Below, one piece after another: positions 8,058 to 18,122 of a stretch of 64,000 bases of DNA. The first letter of the stretch is position 1, and each line of letters begins with the position of its first letter. Origin of the DNA: a virus; IMG/VR virus record IMGVR_UViG_3300028920_000029, positions 1-64,000 of that record. One strand, given 5' to 3'. Made by a program: the position numbers and the translations under genes. The notes under the pieces were generated by a model. It was not told the DNA's origin, did no database searches, and saw only the letters and a list, made by a program, of their open reading frames with translations.

Positions 8058-8549
8058 ATGAATGTTTTAGGATTAGATTTATCTACTGTGTCGACTGGGT
8101 GGGCAATTGTTGACGAGAATATTAAGTTAGTCGATAAAGGTATAATAGATTTTGTTTCTAAGACTCCTCACAAGGAGAGGATGGTAATACTATCAGAACT
8201 TATTCAAGAAGTTTTAGATAAGAATGATATAGGTATGGTAGTTATAGAAGATACTTATGTAGCTAAGAACGTTGCTACTACTAAGTTGTTAAATAAGTAT
8301 AGCGGTGTGGCGATTTATACTGTGTATAAGAAGTGTCCTGATACGTGTGATATTGCGGTTTTGTCTCCTCAGACCATACGTTCGGCGCACTTTCCAAAAA
8401 GTAAGAAGCAGCAGACTAAGGAATATATGTATCACTACATAGTAAATAAATTTAGTTTACCCCCAGAAACTGTTAATGATTTAACTGATGCTATAGCTGC
8501 TGCGTGTACACCACATTTAAAGGAGATAGATAGCAAATGGCTGATGTAG
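8058..8549 (+). CDS. RuvC-like Holliday junction resolvase
   Basis: 163 residues with the RNase H-fold resolvase pattern. D7 sits in LGLDLSTVSTGWA, E64 in VVIEDTY, and D141/D144 in NDLTDAIAAA, giving the four acidic residues needed for two-metal cleavage. Length matches the RuvC family. The likely role is resolving branched replication/recombination intermediates before packaging. It starts after AAAAAGGAGATAAC, and its last codons overlap the following gene by 13 bases. Confidence 0.85.
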   Translation: MNVLGLDLSTVSTGWAIVDENIKLVDKGIIDFVSKTPHKERMVILSELIQEVLDKNDIGMVVIEDTYVAKNVATTKLLNKYSGVAIYTVYKKCPDTCDIAVLSPQTIRSAHFPKSKKQQTKEYMYHYIVNKFSLPPETVNDLTDAIAAACTPHLKEIDSKWLM

Positions 8550-8842
8550 AGAATAAGAAGTATACCATATATGTTTTAGGTAACGGTGAGTTCTTAGAGT
8601 TAGGAAACGTAAGCCAAACTGATTATGAAGATTTTGTGCACCTATCCCAGGATGCTCAGAAGGATTTTATAAACAAACGATTGGAAGTTATACCTAAGGA
8701 GCACAGGAAGCATGCAGGATTTTGTAAGGAGAAGAGTAGGCATGTGACTCTTAAGGAGTGTTTGTTATGTGCTAGAGGTAAGAACAAAACTAAAAAAGCT
8801 GAATGGGAAGCATGTAAGAATACGCACTTAGAAAGATATTAG
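8537..8842 (+). CDS. Hypothetical protein with Cys cluster
   Basis: A 101-residue protein beginning with a beta-rich segment (YTIYVLGNGEFLELG). It is followed by a basic region with CKEKSRHVTLKECLLC and a further Cys near the C-terminus, possibly one zinc site. AAAGGAGATAG precedes the ATG. It overlaps the resolvase gene end and precedes recA, so it probably belongs to the recombination operon. Unrecognised. Confidence 0.65.
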   Translation: MADVENKKYTIYVLGNGEFLELGNVSQTDYEDFVHLSQDAQKDFINKRLEVIPKEHRKHAGFCKEKSRHVTLKECLLCARGKNKTKKAEWEACKNTHLERY

Positions 8843-8950
8843 ATAGGGACTAGATAGACCCGAGCCAGGCGACCGCTCTTTAGCAATGGTGTAATGTGGG
8901 TAAAATAGAATTAAACGCTACAAGCGTTATATTCCTAAAGGAGGCAAGTG

Positions 8951-10033
8951 ATGCCCAAGAAAAAATCAAAAGAAAGAACTAACGACACAGTCGACAAGAA
9001 TGTGAAGGGAGACTTACAGGCTAGGTTGGCAGCAGTTAATGCTAAGCTAGCTAAGACGATGGATATAGTTCCATCTTTGCAGCACGAAGAGAAGGAGTTA
9101 ACTTTAAGACCTACAGGAGTTAAAACTTTAGATAACGCTTTATCTGGAGGATTTACTGAGGGAAGAGTAGTTGAGTTGTTTGGTGAGGAGCAGAGCGGTA
9201 AGTCTCTTATCTCTTTACTTACTATTGCGGAAGCGCAAAAATCTGGGAAGGTTTGTATGCTTGTTGATGCTGAGCAGGGGTATGTTCCTGATTGGGGAGC
9301 AAAGCTTGGGGTTGATAATGACAGTCTAATAAAGCTTAGGCAGAATGTTGTTGAGCCAGTATTCCAAACCATAGAGGCGTATGCTAAAGAGGATCTGGTT
9401 GATGTAGTGGTTATTGACAGTATAGCTAACATGGCGTCTAACTCCATGACAGAGAGTGAGATGGGAGCCGCGCAGTACTCCCCAGTGGCGTTAGCTATGT
9501 CACGCATACTTCCACTTATGTTACCGACACTTGCTGACCACAATGTTACACTAATACTCATTAACCAGGTAAGGGATGAGATTGGAGGATATCAAAAGTC
9601 ACTTAAAACTCCTGGCGGAAGGGCCATACGGCACGCCGCGTCCACAAGGATAAGAGTGTTTAAGTCTGGTTCATCTAAGTTAATTCGTCATGCCGAAGCT
9701 GTGACAGGTGTGGAAATAATGTGTGAGGTTAAAAAGCACAGAGGCGGAGCTAACTTTAGGACCGCAGAATTTAGAATAGACTATGAAAAAGGATTTGACA
9801 GGGAGTACGACCTCGCAACAGCTATGTTAGGTAAGGGAATGATAACACGGGCTGGAGCGTTTTATACAGTGTTGGCTACTGGAGCCAAACATCAGGGTTT
9901 TGAAAATCTTCTTGACGCGATGAGAGGAGACGAGCCGTACAGACAGAGACTGGAGGAAATATATAATGGAACCTATACAGCCGATACTGCAAAGTCCACC
10001 ACAGATACACCTGAATCGCCAGTACAAGAATAG
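8951..10033 (+). CDS. recA: RecA-like recombinase
   Basis: 360 residues from the ATG placed six bases after AAAGGAGG; a GTG one codon earlier is too close to that site. Walker A is GEEQSGKS (78-85), Walker B is VVVIDS, and the L2-like stretch NQVRDEIGGYQKSLKTPGGRAIRHAASTR (split here as NQVRDEIGGY and TPGGRAIRHAAS) is diagnostic of bacterial RecA rather than T4 UvsX. The C-terminal acidic RecA tail is short. The role is ATP-dependent strand exchange for recombination-dependent replication or repair. The preceding 108-base gap has a small hairpin AACGCT/AGCGTT (8914-8928). Its 3' end overlaps the next gene by 68 bases. Confidence 0.95.
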   Translation: MPKKKSKERTNDTVDKNVKGDLQARLAAVNAKLAKTMDIVPSLQHEEKELTLRPTGVKTLDNALSGGFTEGRVVELFGEEQSGKSLISLLTIAEAQKSGKVCMLVDAEQGYVPDWGAKLGVDNDSLIKLRQNVVEPVFQTIEAYAKEDLVDVVVIDSIANMASNSMTESEMGAAQYSPVALAMSRILPLMLPTLADHNVTLILINQVRDEIGGYQKSLKTPGGRAIRHAASTRIRVFKSGSSKLIRHAEAVTGVEIMCEVKKHRGGANFRTAEFRIDYEKGFDREYDLATAMLGKGMITRAGAFYTVLATGAKHQGFENLLDAMRGDEPYRQRLEEIYNGTYTADTAKSTTDTPESPVQE

Positions 10034-10601
10034 TTATTTTGAGGAAAGAAAGATATCCGAAGAAGTATTTAATGAATTCTATTTAGGTACTTGTGCGGGG
10101 TGCGCAGATAGTGTAATTTTACCACCAGGGATATTTGACTCTCCGACGTTTCCCGTGTATAATATTAATGGGGACTTAAAAGGTTATGGCTTTAGACCAG
10201 GAACAGACTATTGTAAATATTTGATCTTTGGATTTAAAAAGAGAGAGCAGCTTTACGGTATTAACTTTGCTATGGGTTCTATACTAGAGAAGAACAAAGT
10301 ATATATCGTAGAGGGGTACTTTGATGTACTCGCCGCGTTTAGTAAGGGTATACGAAATGTTGTTAGTATATTTGGTAATACCATATCCACGTCGCAGGCG
10401 TATACACTGGCGTCACTAACAGATAACTTTGTTTTTATGTTGGATAGTGACACTAGCGGAATAAACGGGAGCACTAAAAGTGAGAAGTTAGTTAAAAAAA
10501 TACTTCCGAACGTTAACGTTAGTTCGGTTTTATTATATCCTTACAAGGATTTGAACGAAAAACTTATGAGTATTGGAGAGGAGGATGTCAGAAGATTATA
10601 G
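9966..10601 (+). CDS. DnaG-type primase TOPRIM domain protein
   Basis: 211 residues with the TOPRIM signature VYIVEGYFDVLAA (E116, D120) and FMLDSDTSG (D160, D162), plus upstream NGDLKGYGFRP, as in the DnaG catalytic core. The N-terminal CHC2 zinc finger and the C-terminal helicase-binding domain of full DnaG are absent, so it is either a minimal primase or one half of a split primase-helicase. GGAGG lies nine bases before the ATG, inside recA. The 68-base overlap with recA is unusually long for this genome. Confidence 0.8.
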   Translation: MEPIQPILQSPPQIHLNRQYKNSYFEERKISEEVFNEFYLGTCAGCADSVILPPGIFDSPTFPVYNINGDLKGYGFRPGTDYCKYLIFGFKKREQLYGINFAMGSILEKNKVYIVEGYFDVLAAFSKGIRNVVSIFGNTISTSQAYTLASLTDNFVFMLDSDTSGINGSTKSEKLVKKILPNVNVSSVLLYPYKDLNEKLMSIGEEDVRRL

Positions 10602-10995
10602 TAAGTCTCACGAAGTTATAGTTGAGTCAATTGAGCAGTTAACTGAGAACGGACTGGTCTCGGAGATGGTGCCGTTTCAGGAAGAGATATATCATTACAA
10701 GGACAATCTACTGTTGATTTTAATGAACTTAGTTTCTACTGAGATAAATAGACTACCAGAAACCCAGCGGGAGGTTATGTTGAGGCACTATATTATGGGC
10801 GAAAGCTTAAGGGTTATTGCTAAGAATATAGGTATTAAGTGGTATGCCGTCCATAGAAGGAAATTGAGAGCGTTGCAGACGTTAAAGAACAGACTAAATA
10901 AGAATCCGTATGCTAATGACCTGTATAAAAAGTTTGAGGAGTCAGATCCTCCAGTAGAGCTACTTGTAAAAATATCTGAATTTTTAGGTAAATGA
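10585..10995 (+). CDS. Sigma-70 region 4-like protein
   Basis: 136 residues. The segment INRLPETQREVMLRHYIMG, then ESLRVIAKNIGIKWYAVHRR and KLRALQTLKNRL, is the classic region 4 helix-turn-helix layout (LPxxQRxVhxLrY...hxEIA...hsxxxVxxRhxRAhxxLr). The usual conserved Glu-Ile-Ala is replaced by RVIAKNIG. No region 2 is visible, so it probably cannot melt promoters alone. It could bind -35-like sites, redirect host RNA polymerase, or serve as a late transcription factor. Start choice: ATG after TTGGAGAGGAGG. It overlaps the primase gene. Confidence 0.65.
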   Translation: MSEDYSKSHEVIVESIEQLTENGLVSEMVPFQEEIYHYKDNLLLILMNLVSTEINRLPETQREVMLRHYIMGESLRVIAKNIGIKWYAVHRRKLRALQTLKNRLNKNPYANDLYKKFEESDPPVELLVKISEFLGK

Positions 10996-11056
10996 GGGGT
11001 ATACGGCCTTACCATATAGGTAGTGTAGGGCGTAATATGCCTTTTCGGAGGATTTG

Positions 11057-11497
11057 ATGCTAGCCTCAGAAGAAAACGTTAAAGATATAACGCGAATTTT
11101 AGATTTTTTTACTACTTTAGATAATGGTTCTCAGCGTAGGCACACACAAATGTTGCTTCCGCTCATAGAGAACACTAGAATGTTACTTGATAAACTTAAA
11201 GTAGAGGTTGATTTTCGGATACAGCTTCAATCGTTACAGATGCGAGGTTTTGAAGTTAACAACTTAATATTTGGAGATTATCCAAGCTATGATACTATGG
11301 TAACTACTCTTACGGAAGTAGTGGCTAACGCAAAGAAGATGGAATCTATGCGCCAGGAATTTAATTCCTACAGGAATAAGATTCCAGATAAGACTCGGGT
11401 TCGTTTGGAAGAACTATTTAAATATCCAACACGGTACCAGGAGCTATCAAGGTTGTGGAGTAAGGTATTAGATAGAGTTAAACAGGAGGCCAGATGA
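11057..11497 (+). CDS. Hypothetical helical protein
   Basis: 146 residues, nearly all helical with heptad-like Leu/Ile spacing, probably a coiled-coil or helical bundle. The ATG follows CGGAGGATTTG; a TTG one codon earlier is less likely. It overlaps the start of the giant protein by four bases (ATGA), so the two are translationally coupled and may work together, for example as chaperone and client. No family recognised. Confidence 0.65.
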   Translation: MLASEENVKDITRILDFFTTLDNGSQRRHTQMLLPLIENTRMLLDKLKVEVDFRIQLQSLQMRGFEVNNLIFGDYPSYDTMVTTLTEVVANAKKMESMRQEFNSYRNKIPDKTRVRLEELFKYPTRYQELSRLWSKVLDRVKQEAR

Positions 11498-14400
11498 GTA
11501 ACAAGCGTAAGGCAGCCAGCATAATAAATAACATATTAAATAAAACTACACCTACAGTGTCCGAGACAAGAAACGTTAAGGTTACGTCGGACCTCATACC
11601 ACTAACTTCAAATAATAAACACAAATTTATAAAGATAGGTATTGATACATACGTGTCAGAAGATGACGCATCAAGAACTTGGAGGGTGGAGTATATAGAT
11701 GATGTTCCTTATCTAGTAGCGGCCGACGCAGGTATGGTTTTTAGGCGCGACTATGACGTTAAGGCGAACCCAAAGGATCACACCATAACATTCTATAACG
11801 ATACAAGAGAGATTGGCAGCTTTCAAGCTAATTCTTTTTCACATCTTTTTAATCTTGAGTCTGACTTACAGAGCAGGATTGCGGACTATAGTGTTTTACC
11901 AGAAAATATGTTCTGTGATGTGATGAAGAAGGAAGCAAAGATTCTTGAGTGCAAGCACATTGACGCTAACAAAGTTTTAGCCGCAGATAAAAAAGATAAC
12001 TTCTCTTCATTTCAAAAAACCATACTTGATAAGTTTGTAGATGGAATAGATACTATAGCGGCTAGTGTTAAGTCTGGTCCGTACTTACAACAGGTTATGG
12101 ACCAGCATACTAAATACTATGGGGCGCACTCAGAGGATTCGTCAATAGCTAAACAAAACTTAAAAAAGATTGAGGACGGGAAGTCTGCTGTTATGGTGGC
12201 TTTGGAAAGTTTAAAGAAGAATGTCCTTGCGGCCGTATCATCAAAGAGTATCAGAAAGCACATGGAACTGGTAGAAAAGTATGGTCAGTTATATTCAGCA
12301 CTAAAAGATTCTTTATCATTAGACTCTATAGGAGTTACGGAAGAAGCCTTGCAACCGTTTGTTCAGGTACCGTCCGATATAAAAACATTAACTAATCAAC
12401 TGCTGTCACCTATAAGAAAGGTATACGATGAAGAAGTTAGTAAGGAAGATCAGGTTAGGGTAGTTCAGCCCAAGGAAGATAAAAAGAAAACTAAGAAGGA
12501 TAAGGACTCTGTTTCTTCTGAGTCAGTACTCGCAAGTTTTAAAAGACCAGTTAAGTTACTAGCCTACCTAATTAAATACAAGAAGGATATAGTATCTCCG
12601 ATATTTAGTGCATACTTTGTAAAGGCGGCTAGCGGACTAACACATATAGACACACTACTTGAATACTCTGAAGAAGAACAGGGATCCGTTATGGACTCAG
12701 TTAAAGCTAGCCTTCAGTCAGCTATGGAGGGATTTCTTAACGACCCGTTTAATTTTTCTTTAGGTGAGGAATACGATATATCTGTTAATAAGCAGCAGAT
12801 ACTTTCTAAGGACCACGTTGTTGCACTGCTGCAGTCATCTTTTAGGCAAACGTATGCAGAACTATTTAACAATTCTTTATCATCCTTGGTTTTATCTAAT
12901 CCGTTATCAGATTTTAAGATAGAGTATGAAGATAAAGAAGAAGAGTTTGCGAGGGTATTACATGGTATTGAAACGGCCTCAGCCTCACCTCTATTTAATG
13001 AAGTTAAGTCTGAGATCATAGCGCAGAAACTTTATTTTACTCCTAGAATGAATACTGTAGTCCAGAAAGTAATGGCGTCCAAAGGTATACTTAGTACCGT
13101 TGCTTCTGCAGAAGATATAACAAATCTAGTTTCTAATATTATCGCAGCCATTGTGGATTTAACTAACGGAGTTACTACTAAAAAGGCTGAGATTCAAGGC
13201 GTAGAGAGCTATGTCGATGAAGAGACAGAGCGAATGATAAGTGACGTCAGTAGTTCACTATTTAAGAAGTTCGGTCTTCCAAAAGATTCTAAGTCTGCGG
13301 CTAATTACGAGCACATGGTAAAGATGTTATTTGGGTCTGTTGGGGATGTCGGATCTTATATTACGCTATTAAAGGGTCAGATGGAAAAGGCTGGAAACAC
13401 CATAGCTAAGATAGATGCCATTAGGCAAAAGAAGGGTAAGGTTAAATTTGATAAGGAGTGGTCTGAAGACCCAGAAGTTCGTGAGTTAGAAACTCAAATG
13501 ATCATGGACAGCTTTATGACTTCGTCCATTATGACAAAACTAATTAATATAGTGAGTATGTCGTATACTAATCATGTTGGTGGAGATGATATTGAGGGAC
13601 TTCCAAACTTTATTGGGTTATTGTTAGACGAAGTTGATGAGGACTCCATAACAAACAAAAGAGATATTCAGGATAAAATTTATAGGTATATGCCGTCACC
13701 CACAAGCGGATCACGAGATTTATATCTATTGTCATTATTATTTAACTCTAAAGAACTGGATACATTCTTTAGTATGTTGGAGGAAGCAAGGGAAACTGAT
13801 GAGTATAAAGATAAGGGACCATCGGACACCTTAAGAATCCCTCCAGAAAAGCGTATATTTAATAAGTTTGTTAGCGTAAATATGGGTAAGAAAAGAGAAG
13901 CCATAAAAGGTGATGTCTCTAGAATATTCACAACTCGAGGAGATACAAAAAAGAAGTTTAATAAATATTTAAGTGACAACGCTTTTGTAGACGAGAACGG
14001 TACAAGTTTTTTCCCGCAGGTTAAGCTTCCAAAAGATACTATGGAAATATTAGTAAACCTAGGTAAAAACAATACGTTATTTCAGAGTAAGGAAGGGTCG
14101 TGGAAAGCTAAAATTATCGATCCAAACACTAAAGAACTAAAGCAAACAGTAACTCTTGATGAGTATCAAGATAAATATATGCCAAAGGATCAAAAGAAGA
14201 AGTTTCGTGGTAGGTTATCTGATATAGTTTCCAAATCGTACGAGATAGTTTTAACCGCTACTAGAGAACATAATCAGGTTGATGTAGTATACAACGCCTT
14301 AAAAGATTTTGTTGGAAGTTCTGACGCCATTCAGGAAGCGGTGTCTACGGCAGCAATATTTGGTAGCAGAAGTTTATCGGCTAAAATAAACTTTGAGTTA

Positions 14401-17400
14401 GTTCAGGCCGCATCAACACTTAGTATTACTGGGTTAGGTAATGTGGTGGATCCAGTTTCTGGGGATACTCTGGAAGAGCAGCGTGGTATGGCTGGAATGT
14501 CCTTACCTATGTCCGATCCTGGAAGTTCTAAGGCACTACCTATTTTTCCAGACAAGACAGTATTTAATAAAGAGAATTATATTATGACGCTAAACTTGAT
14601 GTCAGAGGCGTCGGCTAAGAGTAAGTCAAAAGTTAACTCCATGGAAATGTTATTACAGTTGAAAGACTCCTTAAAATCATTTTTAAGCGGTGTAGAGGGT
14701 TACGCCGCAGACTTTATTTCTAAGTTTAACATACGCTTAAATAGTATACACAGAACGGTTAATCAATTTATAACCGAAGATGTTTATAAAAAAGTTCTTA
14801 CTCATAGAAAAAATCAGTTGGAGCAGAATAAAGCGGACCTAGCGATACGTGCCGCCGAGTTGGAGGAGTTTACTGAAAGATCAACAAAGCCTCCCAAGGC
14901 TTCACCGAACGAAGTTAAGGCTATAAAGAATAGTTATATACCCGATATAGATAGGTCTATAGCAGATATTAACAAACAAATATCTAATCCAGATCAAAAG
15001 ATGATTCAGCTATTTAAGAACTACTTTTTTAGTACACTAATAGATGATATGTATTCTGATGGTAAGCTTGACAAGTTAATGAAAGCTCATACTGGGGGAT
15101 ATAAGGCACCAAAGAAGGTTTTACATGAGCTTAAATATAGAAAAAGGACGGATACCCATCTCAGTAACTTAATAAAGAAGTTTGCAAAGGAATCTGCGTC
15201 AGATGATATTATAGGTATGTCACTTACCACATTGCAATCTTTAGGGTTTTTATATGACTCCATGGGACCCCTTAATAGTATAACAAAAATATTATCATCT
15301 ACACATAAGGAAGCAAGTTCTTCTGGAACTATAGTAAGAGTTGCCGAGGAAGACTTTCGGTCTAAGGTTAAGAAGGTTTTAAACAACTGTGGGAGCATAC
15401 CAGCTATTAGTGGGCATCATACAAACTTAATGATAGGAAGGGTTAAAATAATACAAAACATTTTATCGGTTAGTGGTTTGGAAGCTAAGATTAGCCAGTA
15501 CGTAGACTTAGCTGAGTTGAGGTCTGCGCCAAATGTTGGTGCCCGCGCTACTCAGTGGGTACAGGCGCAGCCTAATGCTGCAGGGCTCACAGATGCATTA
15601 AACAAGGTATCGGTAAAAGAGTACACAGATAAAAGAAGAGAGGACTACTCTACAATTCTAGAGTTAGTATCTTCGGCAATGACACGTCTTGATGCCCTTC
15701 ACGGTTCTGGTGATGTTGAGGCGTTGGGTAATAGATATATAGAGGAAGCTCAGTTAGGTGTTCAACGTACTACAGAAGAGTTAAGCGCTGTAGTTAACAA
15801 ACTTAAATCTGGTACGGTTACGCCCGAAGATATGGAAGAACTTAAACGTAAAGAAGAATTACTTCAGTCAGAGATCCTTAAATCTAATAGACGTATAGAG
15901 TTTACGAAGAACATTATTTCACAGTACAAAGAGAATCCCAATGTAGAAATAGAGAAATTACCAGAATATGGTGAGTCATACTTCAGCGTAGGATTTTCAG
16001 AAGTTAAGGTTCCTCAGACCGTATCGCCAGAAGGCAAGGAATCTACTATGAAATTAGTTTCTAGGGAAGTATCGGTATTAGAAAGGAACTACAACCAGTT
16101 AATGACACTATTAAAGGAAGTACTCGGGCTGGACTTTAATATAGTAGAAAGGTTTCTTATGTATTATAACACTATAGATGATATGGTTGTTAGATATTTT
16201 ACTGAAGTAAATAAACTTATTAAGCAGGAAAAGGTTTTGAACCTTAATCCAGCCATGCGCAAGGTTGCAGAGGAAAAGTTAAATACGTCGTTTAGGGCTC
16301 GATTTATTAGAATGATGAGATTACCTTCTATGCATGTTATATCTCCTCACTTTATGTCTAGCCTATATGAGGCTATGGAATCCTTAAATTGGTTTGGTAA
16401 CAGTAAAGAGTATTATGTGGATAAAATAAAAAACTTAACGATAGACAGGAAGGATGCTGTTGATCTTCTTTCTGCCGCGTATAGTATGCTAATAACTAAC
16501 AATCAAAAGTTGGTAAAAATCTCCAGGAAGAGGGTTGACTTTTCTAAGCTATATAGTAACGCTGGCGATATGGATGTAGATTTGGAGCAGAAACTATTAT
16601 CGCAGTTAGGTTTACGTGGAGGAGAAATACGCAACGAGAAAGATCGTGTGCGTGCTAGACATATAATTGAGAAGCATTTACAGTCATTAGAGTTAGACGA
16701 AAAGAAATACAGTAAAGATTTAGTTAATGTTAGCCCCGTAGATTTAGCTACATTTTACTCATACGTACTTAATATCCTAAACATTTCTGAGTCAGAGGGA
16801 ACTTCAGAAGAAGAAACTTTTGCGTCCCTTTTATCTGAAGCAAAGGCTAAACTTAAAGTAAGTGAGAAGGATGCTAATACCGTAGCAGTAGATACAATAC
16901 TTGGTTCTGGTCTTAAGTCTGGGGATTCTTATGAGCTTACAGAAAAACTTTTAGTTTCGTTGTATGGAGTTGAGAGAGGTACTGGTTCTAAGGTAGATAA
17001 GGACCTAGAGTCGTCTCAGGCTAAGCACGTAGAAAATATAAGTAACGCTCACGTAGCCATGAAGAACTCGTTTAATCAGGTATTGGATTCACCGACGCAG
17101 GCGCAAATAAGTCAGATGTCTATGCCATGGCTGGCTGACGTATCTGCGTTTGATAAGCCAGGTACTGAGTTGCCGACTATTGTAGATCCAGTAACTGGTA
17201 AACAAACTAGAGTACAGGTGCCATCAGAAACTTTAAACCCAGTTTCTTTGGCGGATGTTGAGAGTGTTATATCTGATGCAAGGTCGTTGTTACCTGAAAT
17301 AATGGCTATGAGCGGCAGACCCGTTAGGTTGGCGGTAGGTAACTTAGATGAAGGAAACTATGGAGAGTTTGAGGCAGCGGTTATCTCGTTTTTATCTACA

Positions 17401-18117
17401 GACGTTATCACTTATCTGGTAAACATAACTAAAAGTAAAGAGGAGAAAGAGTCAGAAGCTGGCTCGTATATATCTAAGTTTAGTGATAAGAGGGTGTTCT
17501 CCATAACACAAATAGTTAAAGATCTATTATTTTTTATATCGTACATATATGACCAACAGCAGGGAAAGGTAGCTCCTCAAAAGACCATAGCGGACATAGC
17601 AGCTAAAATAGACAAGAAGGTTATTTCTACGGCTAAGGAGAAATCTCCGTACTCTGTGGATCCAAACGATTTACGTCTTATAGTAAACTCGCTTTTAACG
17701 CTGGCGTATAATGGTTTTATATCGCTTAGAAATCATAAGTTAATGGGGTCATTTGTAGATGTTATGTTTGCGCCAGTTACGGCTAAGATGGCTCATAGTA
17801 ATGGATCAGTAAAACTTGGTAAGATTATTGGAAATATGGTACCCACATCTGATATAATATTATCAAAGCTTGGTTCAAGCGAGGATGCAATAATAGAGCA
17901 GAATGTGGTAAAGATAACCAATACAGAGAATGTGTATGAAGGTATTGATTATGGTACCATGGGAGTTATTAACGATACACTAGAAGCTATAAGCGGTCCG
18001 ATGGTTGATACCATGGAAGAGTATACTAACGAGGTGCTTCGTCCAGATGATATGGATAAGCTTCTTGGAGGTATAATTCAGTCGCTAAAGAATATAAATA
18101 ATTTACTTGGAGGTTAA
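11494..18117 (+). CDS. Giant 2207-residue protein of unknown function
   Basis: The largest gene in the window. The N-terminus is basic (MSNKRKAASI), followed by a beta-rich 150 residues (TYVSEDDASRTWRVEYIDD...). Most of the remainder is charged alpha helix, with no transmembrane segment, Walker motif, RNA polymerase motif or obvious repeat. A hydrophobic start of the type seen in tape-measure proteins is lacking. Large helical phage proteins are often virion internal/ejection or tail components, but position between replication and fibre genes does not decide this. It is coupled to the preceding gene (ATGA) and followed five bases later by the next. Confidence 0.8.
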   Translation: MSNKRKAASIINNILNKTTPTVSETRNVKVTSDLIPLTSNNKHKFIKIGIDTYVSEDDASRTWRVEYIDDVPYLVAADAGMVFRRDYDVKANPKDHTITFYNDTREIGSFQANSFSHLFNLESDLQSRIADYSVLPENMFCDVMKKEAKILECKHIDANKVLAADKKDNFSSFQKTILDKFVDGIDTIAASVKSGPYLQQVMDQHTKYYGAHSEDSSIAKQNLKKIEDGKSAVMVALESLKKNVLAAVSSKSIRKHMELVEKYGQLYSALKDSLSLDSIGVTEEALQPFVQVPSDIKTLTNQLLSPIRKVYDEEVSKEDQVRVVQPKEDKKKTKKDKDSVSSESVLASFKRPVKLLAYLIKYKKDIVSPIFSAYFVKAASGLTHIDTLLEYSEEEQGSVMDSVKASLQSAMEGFLNDPFNFSLGEEYDISVNKQQILSKDHVVALLQSSFRQTYAELFNNSLSSLVLSNPLSDFKIEYEDKEEEFARVLHGIETASASPLFNEVKSEIIAQKLYFTPRMNTVVQKVMASKGILSTVASAEDITNLVSNIIAAIVDLTNGVTTKKAEIQGVESYVDEETERMISDVSSSLFKKFGLPKDSKSAANYEHMVKMLFGSVGDVGSYITLLKGQMEKAGNTIAKIDAIRQKKGKVKFDKEWSEDPEVRELETQMIMDSFMTSSIMTKLINIVSMSYTNHVGGDDIEGLPNFIGLLLDEVDEDSITNKRDIQDKIYRYMPSPTSGSRDLYLLSLLFNSKELDTFFSMLEEARETDEYKDKGPSDTLRIPPEKRIFNKFVSVNMGKKREAIKGDVSRIFTTRGDTKKKFNKYLSDNAFVDENGTSFFPQVKLPKDTMEILVNLGKNNTLFQSKEGSWKAKIIDPNTKELKQTVTLDEYQDKYMPKDQKKKFRGRLSDIVSKSYEIVLTATREHNQVDVVYNALKDFVGSSDAIQEAVSTAAIFGSRSLSAKINFELVQAASTLSITGLGNVVDPVSGDTLEEQRGMAGMSLPMSDPGSSKALPIFPDKTVFNKENYIMTLNLMSEASAKSKSKVNSMEMLLQLKDSLKSFLSGVEGYAADFISKFNIRLNSIHRTVNQFITEDVYKKVLTHRKNQLEQNKADLAIRAAELEEFTERSTKPPKASPNEVKAIKNSYIPDIDRSIADINKQISNPDQKMIQLFKNYFFSTLIDDMYSDGKLDKLMKAHTGGYKAPKKVLHELKYRKRTDTHLSNLIKKFAKESASDDIIGMSLTTLQSLGFLYDSMGPLNSITKILSSTHKEASSSGTIVRVAEEDFRSKVKKVLNNCGSIPAISGHHTNLMIGRVKIIQNILSVSGLEAKISQYVDLAELRSAPNVGARATQWVQAQPNAAGLTDALNKVSVKEYTDKRREDYSTILELVSSAMTRLDALHGSGDVEALGNRYIEEAQLGVQRTTEELSAVVNKLKSGTVTPEDMEELKRKEELLQSEILKSNRRIEFTKNIISQYKENPNVEIEKLPEYGESYFSVGFSEVKVPQTVSPEGKESTMKLVSREVSVLERNYNQLMTLLKEVLGLDFNIVERFLMYYNTIDDMVVRYFTEVNKLIKQEKVLNLNPAMRKVAEEKLNTSFRARFIRMMRLPSMHVISPHFMSSLYEAMESLNWFGNSKEYYVDKIKNLTIDRKDAVDLLSAAYSMLITNNQKLVKISRKRVDFSKLYSNAGDMDVDLEQKLLSQLGLRGGEIRNEKDRVRARHIIEKHLQSLELDEKKYSKDLVNVSPVDLATFYSYVLNILNISESEGTSEEETFASLLSEAKAKLKVSEKDANTVAVDTILGSGLKSGDSYELTEKLLVSLYGVERGTGSKVDKDLESSQAKHVENISNAHVAMKNSFNQVLDSPTQAQISQMSMPWLADVSAFDKPGTELPTIVDPVTGKQTRVQVPSETLNPVSLADVESVISDARSLLPEIMAMSGRPVRLAVGNLDEGNYGEFEAAVISFLSTDVITYLVNITKSKEEKESEAGSYISKFSDKRVFSITQIVKDLLFFISYIYDQQQGKVAPQKTIADIAAKIDKKVISTAKEKSPYSVDPNDLRLIVNSLLTLAYNGFISLRNHKLMGSFVDVMFAPVTAKMAHSNGSVKLGKIIGNMVPTSDIILSKLGSSEDAIIEQNVVKITNTENVYEGIDYGTMGVINDTLEAISGPMVDTMEEYTNEVLRPDDMDKLLGGIIQSLKNINNLLGG

Positions 18118-18122
18118 ATACC

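Noticed and set aside
8843-8950. tRNA or small structured RNA before recA
   Set aside because: No cloverleaf or CCA-like arrangement. Only a 6-bp hairpin is visible. No tRNA was recognised anywhere in the window by eye.
8935-9561. 208-codon leftward open frame opposite recA
   Set aside because: It is the complement of a clear RecA gene. The predicted protein is Ser/Leu-rich low-quality sequence and there is no ribosome binding site.
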